Source: an uncultured Ruminococcus sp. (GTDB lineage: Bacteria; Bacillota; Clostridia; Oscillospirales; Ruminococcaceae). Taken from it: a stretch of 12,717 nucleotides of DNA. How positions within the stretch are numbered: position 1 is the stretch's first letter; each line of letters starts with the position of its first letter. Where the stretch lies: the NCBI GenBank assembly GCA_902783235.1, contig CACZQG010000063.1, positions 1 to 12,717 of the forward strand. Direction: 5' to 3'. This document shows positions 7,801-12,717 of the stretch, piece after piece. A program made the position numbers and the translations under genes. The notes beneath the pieces were generated by a model. The model saw nothing but the letters and a program-made list of their open reading frames with translations. It was not told the origin of the DNA and made no database searches.

Positions 7801-9246
7801 GACGGTGATAAAGCTCCGGATATAGACCTTAACTTCTCTAATGAGTATCAGAGCTTTGCACACAGATATACCGAAGAGCTTTTTGGACCAAAGAACGTGT
7901 TCAAGGCAGGTACGATCAGTGGTGTACAGTCCAAGACTGCCTTTGGATATGTCAAGCATTATCTTGAAGATAATTCCATGACAGCAAATCCGGCAGAGGA
8001 AAACAGACTTTCTGTAGGATGTACAGGCGTTAAAAGAACGACCGGTCAGCATCCGGGAGGAATGGTAGTCGTTCCATCCGACTATGAGGTGTATGATTTT
8101 ACCCCTGTACAGCATCCGGCTGAATCTGAGGAATCCGGGGTGGTGACTACACACTTTGACTTCCATTCTCTTCATGATACTATTCTGAAGCTTGATGAGC
8201 TTGGTCATGTTGTGCCTACGCTTTACAAGCATCTTGAGGATATGACGGGAATAGAGATAAAGGATGTTCCCGGTGCAGATCCCAATGTTATAAAAATGTG
8301 TACCGACTGCGAGGTACTGGGAGTCACCGAGGATGAGATCTACTGTAAGACGGGAAGTCTGGGAATACCCGAAATGGGTACGGGCTTTACTATACAAATG
8401 CTGATAGATGCTAAACCGACTAAATTCAGTGATTTTTTGCAGATATCAGGTCTGTCTCACGGTACTGATGTATGGCTTGGAAATGCCAAAGATCTTATAG
8501 ACCAGGGAGTTTGCACTATTTCAGACGTTATCGGTACTCGTGACAGTATTATGACTTATCTGCTTTATAAGGGCGTTGAGCCGAAAATGGCATTTAATAT
8601 CATGGAGTGGACAAGAAAGGGTAAAGCTCCCAAGTTCTTTACCCAGGAAATAATCGATATGCTAAAGTCCCATGATGTACCGGATTGGTATATAGAAAGC
8701 TGCCTTAAAATAAAGTATATGTTCCCCAAGGCTCATGCTGCGGCTTATGTTATAGCCGCCATAAAGCTGGGATGGTTCAAACTGTACAAGCCCTTGGAAT
8801 TCTATGCTACATATTTTACTACCCGTGGTTCGGATTTTGATATCGAGGTAGTAATGAATGGTATTAATTCAGTACGGAACAGAATAGAGGAACTGAAAGC
8901 CAAGGGTAATGAAAGAAGTGCCAAGGAAAAGGATACATATGACCTTTTACTTATAATCAATGAAATGATGTCCAGAGGATACGGGTTCCTGCCTGTGGAT
9001 ATATATAAGTCTCATGCTACAAATTATCTTATTGAGGACGGAAAAATACGTATTCCTTTTAATGCGGTATCCGGTGTAGGAGGAAGTGCGGCGCTGAGTC
9101 TGTATGAGACAGCACAGAAGGGTGATTTTCTTTCTGTTGAGGAGCTTCAGGCTGATAGTGGAGTGTCAAAAACCACAATAGAGGCTCTTGAAAGTATGGG
9201 CGCAATGGGCAATCTGCCTAAAACCACACAGATGAGTTTATTTTAG
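4885..9246 (+). CDS. polC: DNA polymerase III alpha subunit, PolC type (Gram-positive replicative polymerase with proofreading exonuclease)
   Basis: PolC is the main replicative DNA polymerase of Firmicutes and combines 5'-3' synthesis with 3'-5' proofreading. The 1453-residue product has normal length and full domain order. An N-terminal domain (1-165) and linker lead to an OB fold at about 232-335. The split PHP domain begins at VELHLHTS (348-355) and resumes after the exonuclease to about 840. The inserted DEDDh exonuclease spans about 435-600, with YDVETTG (D440, E442), HNARFDNSF (D526) and HHRACDDA (H578, D583). A zinc-binding CPKC...CPKC pair sits at 925-928 and 950-953. Polymerase catalytic aspartates are in PDIDLNF (D979, D981) and KLDELGH (D1104). 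A C-terminal clamp-binding motif QMSLF closes the protein at 1449-1453. The ATG at 4885 follows AAAGG (4871-4875). It is the last gene of the dxr operon. Confidence 0.99.
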   Translation: MTEISLEEFLSEYSVTIPEPVKGGMIYKLTYSKDLTEISFYVRFDKLISYEDTVDFEKNIESYFRLERAGLYPLYKPGMFTMEYYPELILKLKRRIAAVNGFLDGADVSFENNTVKIGLKNGGYDLLMKSDFKGAFSALIREEFGIDIKAELTGELKVDPDEFYKKQVEYEAAISKEPVRPMEQVAYQESTVVRPVSQSEYAMPQPNSDTPSVDLSDLMNVVPDSGEVVMGRMVRQTPVTIAEACMQLGNKVTLMADIFDVGEMRTTKTGKEIYTFFITDYTGSVVMKFFRDPEKDDIDVKKLRKGVTVVVNGEIAYDDFSRDISIRPRSIMTVKKVQRMDKAEKKRVELHLHTSMSAMDAVTDVSKLINCVHSWGHKAMAITDHGVVQAFPDAMNTVSGMDDFKPIYGCEAYVVNDIDPVNIATKDDPRSINDEIIVYDVETTGLNVSADRLTEIGAVKLKGLRIVDSFNTFVNPGKPIPPEITQLTGITDAMVADAPNEEQAVKQFFEFCGEDHVRVAHNARFDNSFIDDVCRRYDIPNKYTSIDTLILCRAVLTELSRFKLDTVAKHLKLGKFDHHRACDDALMLAKIFMELMSRIIRDYGVETVADLNTKVPDIEIKKLKSFHQIILVRNSVGLKNLYKLISLSQIKYFYKKPLMPKSELMKYREGLIFGSACEAGELFRAMVDRQPEEKIEELAKFYDYLEIQPVLNNEFMIRNGTAGSIEELEDYNKRIVRIGEKLGIPVCATCDVHFMNKEDSIFRKILMSGNGFDDAEFQPPLYLRTTDEMLEEFKYLGEEKAYEVVVENTNKIADMIESTVRPIPKGTFTPDLPGAQEELINITHEKAKSIYGDPLPEIVDKRLTRELDSIIKHGFAVLYVIAKRLVWNSVENGYLVGSRGSVGSSFVASMAGISEVNPLPPHYVCPKCKYSEFITDGSYGSGYDLPPKNCPKCEAEMIREGHDIPFETFLGFDGDKAPDIDLNFSNEYQSFAHRYTEELFGPKNVFKAGTISGVQSKTAFGYVKHYLEDNSMTANPAEENRLSVGCTGVKRTTGQHPGGMVVVPSDYEVYDFTPVQHPAESEESGVVTTHFDFHSLHDTILKLDELGHVVPTLYKHLEDMTGIEIKDVPGADPNVIKMCTDCEVLGVTEDEIYCKTGSLGIPEMGTGFTIQMLIDAKPTKFSDFLQISGLSHGTDVWLGNAKDLIDQGVCTISDVIGTRDSIMTYLLYKGVEPKMAFNIMEWTRKGKAPKFFTQEIIDMLKSHDVPDWYIESCLKIKYMFPKAHAAAYVIAAIKLGWFKLYKPLEFYATYFTTRGSDFDIEVVMNGINSVRNRIEELKAKGNERSAKEKDTYDLLLIINEMMSRGYGFLPVDIYKSHATNYLIEDGKIRIPFNAVSGVGGSAALSLYETAQKGDFLSVEELQADSGVSKTTIEALESMGAMGNLPKTTQMSLF

Positions 9247-9247
9247 C

Positions 9248-9276
9248 TTGACTTTTTTAAATTATTATGGTATCAT
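9248..9276 (+). promoter_or_regulatory. Sigma-A type promoter of the his operon (extended -10)
   Basis: TTGACT at 9248-9253 (-35) and TATCAT at 9271-9276 (-10) are separated by exactly 17 bases. The -10 is preceded by TGG, giving an extended -10 (TG at 9268-9269). The predicted start of transcription is about 9283-9285. The -35 begins 2 bases after the polC stop codon, so the promoter is packed against the preceding operon. It is the clearest promoter in the window and marks the boundary between the polC operon and the histidine genes. An 8-bp tandem repeat, TCATATTA (9273-9280 and 9281-9288), overlaps the -10 and the start site. Confidence 0.85.
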
Positions 9277-9283
9277 ATTATCA

Positions 9284-9453
9284 TATTAGCAGGCTAAAGT
9301 GGTCGGCGACCCGACAGGACAGATGCAACGGTACGTTGCAGGGCTGCGATCCTTACAGTTTTATATCATTTTTTCTTTTCGGCACATTTTATTAATGAAG
9401 AAGCTGACTTTCGCATAGACCGCTATGAATTTAAATAAATAAAGGAGAATCAT
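9284..9453 (+). promoter_or_regulatory. 5' leader of the his operon with a compact structured segment (9302-9353)
   Basis: The predicted transcript has about 170 untranslated bases before hisZ. Hairpin 1 is GTCGG 9302-9306 with CCGAC 9311-9315 around a CGAC loop. Immediately adjacent, AGGA-CAG 9316-9322 pairs with CTG 9344-9346 and TCCT 9350-9353 (CGA bulged at 9347-9349). This encloses a perfect 7-bp hairpin, TGCAACG 9324-9330 with CGTTGCA 9334-9340, capped by GTA. This segment is notably GC-rich against its AT-rich surroundings. A T-rich run follows at 9369-9378 but lacks a stem directly before it, so it is not a standard intrinsic terminator. A weak hairpin (CATAG 9414-9418 with CTATG 9423-9427) precedes the hisZ ribosome binding site. 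No T-box consensus (GGGTGGTACC type) and no His-codon-rich leader peptide is present. I do not recognise a known riboswitch class. Confidence 0.5.
9286..9297. promoter_or_regulatory. Candidate operator dyad TTAGC-AG-GCTAA at the his transcription start
   Basis: TTAGC (9286-9290) and GCTAA (9293-9297) form a perfect 5-bp inverted repeat with a 2-base centre, immediately downstream of the -10 box. As RNA the 2-base loop is too small for the full stem, so a protein-binding site is the more natural reading. The position would allow a repressor to block transcription of hisZ onward. A TrpR-superfamily regulator (YerC/HisR type) has been proposed for his genes in Firmicutes. I cannot confirm from memory that this dyad is its motif. 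One copy of a 10-bp dyad can occur by chance in AT-rich DNA. Confidence 0.4.
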
Positions 9454-10638
9454 ATGAAAAAGTACGACCTTATAACTCCCGAGGGTACTAAAGACCTGCT
9501 TTTTGATGAGTGCATTATAAGGCAGGCAGCAGAAGAAAAGATACATAGGATCTTCAAGAGCAGAGGCTACAGTGAGCTTCTGACTCCCGATATAGAATTC
9601 TACGATGTATTCAACCATCGTTCTGAGTATTTTCCCCAGGAAAGGCTTTTAAAGCTGACTGATAACAAGGGCAGACTTCTGGTCCTTCGTCCGGACAACA
9701 CTATCCCTATTGCGAGAATAGTTGCCACAAGATTAAAGGACAGCCGCCTTCCGCTGAGACTTTATTATAACCAGAGTGTTTTCAATAATGAACCATCCCT
9801 CAAGGGAAGAAGCACACAAACTCTCCAGACGGGTATTGAGCTTATCGGCTCATCATCCAAAATGGCTGAGCTGGAGGTAATATCTGCTGCTATAGAGGTG
9901 CTTCGTACCAATATGGCTGACAGCTTCTCTCTTGAAATAGGTGACAGCCGTTTCTTTAAAGAGCTGGTAAATAAACTGGATACTTCAGATGATAATAAAG
10001 AGCTTATCCGTGAATATATTGAAGCTAAAAACTATCCTGCTCTCAATGATATTCTTGATACTATCGGCAAAAATGAAGTGACACACGCTCTTAAAAGGCT
10101 GCCACGTCTGTTTGGCGGAGAAGAGGTATTTGAGAAGGCATCCAGATTATTCTCTGACAGCAGTCTTGACAGTATCTTAGCCGAGCTGAAAGAGCTTTAT
10201 AATCAGGTATCACAGCTTATGGGTGAGGGCGCACTTACAGTTGATCTTGGTATGGTAAACAGAACCGATTATTACACCGGAGTCATAATTAAAGGCTATC
10301 TTGAAGGCTATGGTTCAGAGGTGCTTTCCGGCGGCAGATATGATAAGCTAATAAATGATTTCGGTTATGATGTTCCTGCAATAGGATTTGCTGTAAATGT
10401 TGATGCTGTGACTAAGATCGAGATGAAGCACGGTGCCGGGACAGAAAGAAATGTGGATGCTGTTGTATTTGCTGAAAAGGGCTTTGAAATGCAGGGAATA
10501 AAGAAGGCTGAGGAGCTGCGCAAAAATGGACAGACAGTAGAAACATCCCTGTTTGATACCATTGAGGAAACAAGGGAATACTGCCATGAAAACGGAATAT
10601 CAAAAATAATCACTGTGGATGAAAAGGAGGCGGAGTGA
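9454..10638 (+). CDS. hisZ: ATP phosphoribosyltransferase regulatory subunit HisZ
   Basis: HisZ is a catalytically inactive paralogue of histidyl-tRNA synthetase. It assembles with short-form HisG and is needed for its activity and for histidine feedback control. The 394-residue product has the class II synthetase core: ITPEGTKDLL (7-16) near the N-terminus, a motif-2-like stretch RLYYNQSVF (102-110) followed by QTGIELIG (125-132), YYTGVIIKGYLEGYG (273-287), and a motif-3-like VLSGGRYDKL (290-299). Its length, the direct adjacency to hisG and the lack of any tRNA context favour HisZ over HisS. A small C-terminal alpha/beta domain from about 330 resembles the anticodon-binding fold. The ATG at 9454 has a strong AAAGGAG ribosome binding site at 9441-9447. 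It is the first gene after the promoter at 9248. Confidence 0.94.
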   Translation: MKKYDLITPEGTKDLLFDECIIRQAAEEKIHRIFKSRGYSELLTPDIEFYDVFNHRSEYFPQERLLKLTDNKGRLLVLRPDNTIPIARIVATRLKDSRLPLRLYYNQSVFNNEPSLKGRSTQTLQTGIELIGSSSKMAELEVISAAIEVLRTNMADSFSLEIGDSRFFKELVNKLDTSDDNKELIREYIEAKNYPALNDILDTIGKNEVTHALKRLPRLFGGEEVFEKASRLFSDSSLDSILAELKELYNQVSQLMGEGALTVDLGMVNRTDYYTGVIIKGYLEGYGSEVLSGGRYDKLINDFGYDVPAIGFAVNVDAVTKIEMKHGAGTERNVDAVVFAEKGFEMQGIKKAEELRKNGQTVETSLFDTIEETREYCHENGISKIITVDEKEAE

Positions 10639-10639
10639 T

Positions 10640-11269
10640 ATGAGCAAGCCTTTGAGAATAGCTCTTACAAAGGGAAGACTGGAAAAGGATACAGTGGGAC
10701 TTCTTGAAAAGGCAGGCTTTGACTGCTCTGCTGTAAGAGATAAAGGAAGAAAGCTTATCCTTCCCATACAGAACGCAAATATGGAAGTAGTACTTGCGAA
10801 AGCAAATGACGTTATCACATATGTTGAGCATGGTGTTTGTGATATGGGTGTAGTAGGCAAGGATACTATTATAGAAATGAGCGGTAAGTTTTTTGAGCTT
10901 GTGGATCTGGGATTTGGCAGATGTAAGTTCGCACTTGCCGTGAAAAAAGGTACTGATTTTTATGCCGGATACGGAGTGAAAACTATAGCCACCAAGTACC
11001 CGAATGTTGCAAGGACATTTTTTGAAAGTAAGGGTATGGATGTGGATATTGTAAAGATAGAAGGCTCTGTGGAGCTGGCTCCGCTGCTGGAACTGTCCAA
11101 CGGTATCGTTGATATAGTTGAAACCGGTACCACCCTGAAGGAGAACGGTCTTGAAGTCATTGAGGATATTGTTCCCATTTCTGCAAGACTAATAGTAAAT
11201 ACGGTAAGTCTGAAGCTCCGTCAGAAGGAGATAGAGGATCTTATCAAGACCATTGAGGAGAATTTATAA
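10640..11269 (+). CDS. hisG: ATP phosphoribosyltransferase catalytic subunit, short form
   Basis: HisG condenses ATP with PRPP to give N1-(5-phosphoribosyl)-ATP, the first committed step of histidine synthesis. The 209-residue product is the short form. It has the two periplasmic-binding-protein-like lobes but lacks the C-terminal histidine-binding domain of long HisG, which is why hisZ is next to it. Family motifs include ALTKGRLE (8-15), YVEHGVCDMGVVGKD (61-75) and the PRPP-binding loop DIVETGTTLKENGL (158-171). I chose ATG 10640 because AAAGGAGG (10623-10630) lies 9 bases upstream. An in-frame ATG at 10619 would place that ribosome binding site inside the coding sequence and add the atypical MKRRRSD. 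It begins 1 base after the hisZ stop, and its stop overlaps the hisD start (TAATG), so translation is likely coupled. Confidence 0.96.
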   Translation: MSKPLRIALTKGRLEKDTVGLLEKAGFDCSAVRDKGRKLILPIQNANMEVVLAKANDVITYVEHGVCDMGVVGKDTIIEMSGKFFELVDLGFGRCKFALAVKKGTDFYAGYGVKTIATKYPNVARTFFESKGMDVDIVKIEGSVELAPLLELSNGIVDIVETGTTLKENGLEVIEDIVPISARLIVNTVSLKLRQKEIEDLIKTIEENL

Positions 11270-12555
11270 TGATAAAGAAAATATATGCAAACGGAAATGA
11301 TGAATTTGAGTTTCTTAAAAGCCTTAAAAAGCGAAGCGGTGAGACCAACAAGAAGGTAGAGCAGGTCGTAAACGAAATTATAGATAATGTCAAGGAAAAC
11401 GGCGACAAGGCGGTAAAAGACTATACTCTTAAATTTGACGGAAGTCTGCCTGAATATTATGAGGTGCCTCAGGATGTTATCAATGATGCATTGGAGGAAG
11501 CAGATCAGGAATTCGTTGATGCTCTTTTGAATTCAATGGAGAATGTTGCGGATTTCCACAACAGACAGAGAGAATATGGCTTTACAAATACCAAGGACAA
11601 CGGCGTTATGCTTGGTCAGAGGGTAAGGGGACTGGAAAGAGTGGGTCTTTATGTGCCCGGTGGAACTGCTGCATATCCATCAAGTGTTATAATGAACGCT
11701 GTTCCGGCAAAGATCGCAGGTGTTAAGGAAATCATAATGGTGACACCTCCTCTCAAGGACGGTACTCCCAACAAGGATATACTTGTTGCGGCTGCAATAT
11801 GCGGTGTAGACAGAGTATTCCTTACCGGCGGCGCACAGGCTGTGGCTGCACTGGCTTACGGTACTGAGTCAATACCAAAGGTGGATAAGATCGTAGGCCC
11901 CGGTAATATTTATGTTGCAACTGCTAAGAAGCTGCTTTATGGTCAGGTGGATATAGACATGATCGCAGGACCCAGCGAGATACTTGTTATGGCGGATGAA
12001 ACTGCCGATCCTAAGTTTGTTGCCGCAGATCTTATGTCCCAGGCAGAACATGACAAGCTTGCTTCCTCCATACTTCTTACTACAAGTGATGAGCTGGCTG
12101 ATAAGACTATTGCGGAGATAGAACGACAGATGCAGTACCTTTCAAGAAAGGATATCATTGAAAGCTCACTTACTGATTACGGTATGATAATAGTATGTGA
12201 TTGTCCGCACTGTGCTGTGGAGCTGGCTAATGCCATTGCACCGGAGCACCTGGAGGTACTCATGAAAAATCCCACAGAGTATATAGGTAAGCTGGACAAT
12301 GCAGGCTCTGTATTTCTTGGCAATTATGCTTCCGAGCCGCTGGGGGATTATTACGCAGGTCCTAACCACGTTCTTCCCACAAGCGGTACTGCAAGATTCT
12401 TCTCTCCTCTTTCCGTATCAAGCTTTATCAAGCGTTCGAGCTATATATACTATACAGAAGAGGCACTCAGAGAAGCTAAAGACGATATAGTTCTTATTGC
12501 CGAGAGAGAAGGACTCACTGCTCACGCTAACGCAATAAAAGTAAGATTTGAATAA
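11269..12555 (+). CDS. hisD: Histidinol dehydrogenase
   Basis: HisD is a zinc enzyme that oxidises L-histidinol through the aldehyde to L-histidine with two NAD+, the last two steps of the pathway. The 428-residue product is full length, and its residue numbers line up almost exactly with the Escherichia coli enzyme. The zinc ligands appear as Q258 and H261 in SQAEHD, D360 in EPLGDYYAGP, and H419 in GLTAHA. The catalytic pair is E326-H327 in APEHLE. The NAD-binding and signature region includes GLYVPGG (126-132), GAQAVAALAYG (188-198) and VGPGN (209-213). The ATG at 11269 overlaps the last base of the hisG stop and is preceded by GAGGAG at 11255-11260, 8 bases upstream. Nothing appears truncated. 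Confidence 0.98.
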   Translation: MIKKIYANGNDEFEFLKSLKKRSGETNKKVEQVVNEIIDNVKENGDKAVKDYTLKFDGSLPEYYEVPQDVINDALEEADQEFVDALLNSMENVADFHNRQREYGFTNTKDNGVMLGQRVRGLERVGLYVPGGTAAYPSSVIMNAVPAKIAGVKEIIMVTPPLKDGTPNKDILVAAAICGVDRVFLTGGAQAVAALAYGTESIPKVDKIVGPGNIYVATAKKLLYGQVDIDMIAGPSEILVMADETADPKFVAADLMSQAEHDKLASSILLTTSDELADKTIAEIERQMQYLSRKDIIESSLTDYGMIIVCDCPHCAVELANAIAPEHLEVLMKNPTEYIGKLDNAGSVFLGNYASEPLGDYYAGPNHVLPTSGTARFFSPLSVSSFIKRSSYIYYTEEALREAKDDIVLIAEREGLTAHANAIKVRFE

Positions 12556-12567
12556 GAGGTGCGTATC

Positions 12568-12717
12568 ATGCCTTCAAACTGGGAAAGAAATGTCAGACGG
12601 GTAGTTCCCTATACTCCCGGTGAACAGCCTAAGGACAGTAATATTATCAAGCTTAATACCAATGAGAATCCGTATCCTCCTTGCCCGCAGGTAAGGAAGA
12701 TACTGGATGATTTCAGA
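12568..12717 (+). CDS. hisC: Histidinol-phosphate aminotransferase, N-terminal 50 residues only
   Basis: HisC is a PLP-dependent class I/II aminotransferase that converts imidazole acetol phosphate and glutamate to histidinol phosphate. The frame is open from ATG 12568 to the window end. The N-terminus has the family signature [11 protein letters not shown] at residues 28-38, preceded by the [10 protein letters not shown] stretch common in HisC. The PLP lysine and most of the protein lie beyond the window. An AGAGGTG ribosome binding site at 12555-12561 supports the start. The gene follows hisD by 12 bases, which matches the usual hisD-hisC order in Firmicutes histidine operons. A related broad-specificity aromatic aminotransferase is possible, but context strongly favours HisC. 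Confidence 0.92.
   Translation, partial: MPSNWERNVRRVVPYTPGEQPKDSNIIKLNTNENPYPPCPQVRKILDDFR

Noticed and set aside
7639..8397. 252-codon minus-strand frame opposite polC
   Set aside because: It is wholly antisense to the highly conserved catalytic part of PolC, has no recognisable domain, and reads as a shadow of plus-strand codon bias. The same holds for the other minus-strand frames opposite rseP, ispG and the his genes.
9369..9378. T-rich run as an intrinsic terminator or attenuator
   Set aside because: No GC-rich stem ends immediately before it; the nearest stem closes about 15 bases earlier at 9353.
9323..9418. A 31-codon frame in the his leader (starting MQRYVAGL) as a possible attenuator leader peptide
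   Set aside because: It has only one histidine codon, and the nearest purine-rich segment is only about 3 bases from the ATG. Its first half also lies within the structured stem. It does not look like a classical his leader peptide.
9284..9453. T-box riboswitch for histidyl-tRNA in front of hisZ
   Set aside because: The leader is too short. The conserved T-box antiterminator sequence and a following intrinsic terminator are absent.
9454..10638. hisS (true histidyl-tRNA synthetase) instead of hisZ
   Set aside because: Immediate coupling to a short hisG without its regulatory domain, the length of 394 residues and the diverged motif regions fit HisZ better.

Overview
The window looks like chromosome from a low-to-moderate-GC Firmicute of class Clostridia, most likely a Ruminococcus-like member of the Oscillospiraceae. 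The reasons are a Gram-positive PolC-type replicative polymerase, the non-mevalonate isoprenoid genes dxr and ispG, a short HisG paired with HisZ, strong AGGAGG-type ribosome binding sites, and frequent ATA, AGA and AGG codons. The genus is inferred from general style, not from a database match. All confident genes lie on the + strand.

Positions 1-256 hold no confident gene. There is a possible truncated minus-strand reading frame (82 down to 1) and a striking fold-back repeat (89-234). Its arms are inverted arrays of a degenerate 7-bp unit (TAATGCG / CGCATTA type), and it sits directly upstream of dxr.

Positions 257-9246 form a tightly packed operon: dxr - rseP - ispG - a DUF4259-like/GNAT hypothetical gene - polC. 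Gaps are 1 to 17 nt. dxr and ispG are two steps of the MEP isoprenoid pathway, rseP is a membrane site-2 protease, and polC is the essential replicative polymerase with built-in proofreading. The dxr-rseP-ispG-polC order is a familiar Clostridia arrangement. The 440-codon gene between ispG and polC is the unexpected member.

Positions 9247-9453 are a compact regulatory region. A near-consensus extended -10 promoter starts 2 nt after the polC stop. A TTAGC-AG-GCTAA dyad lies at the predicted transcription start. A leader of about 170 nt follows, with two clear stems at 9302-9353 and no T-box or His-rich leader peptide.

Positions 9454-12717 are the start of a histidine operon: hisZ - hisG - hisD - hisC (cut by the window end). 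HisZ and short HisG together make the hetero-oligomeric ATP phosphoribosyltransferase that performs the first, feedback-controlled step. HisD performs the last two oxidations, and HisC the transamination before them.

The coding content is mostly ordinary housekeeping. I see no defence system, CRISPR array, prophage, IS transposase, tRNA or rRNA. The items most worth a second look are the his control region, the fold-back heptad repeat, and the DUF4259-like/GNAT gene inside the essential operon.
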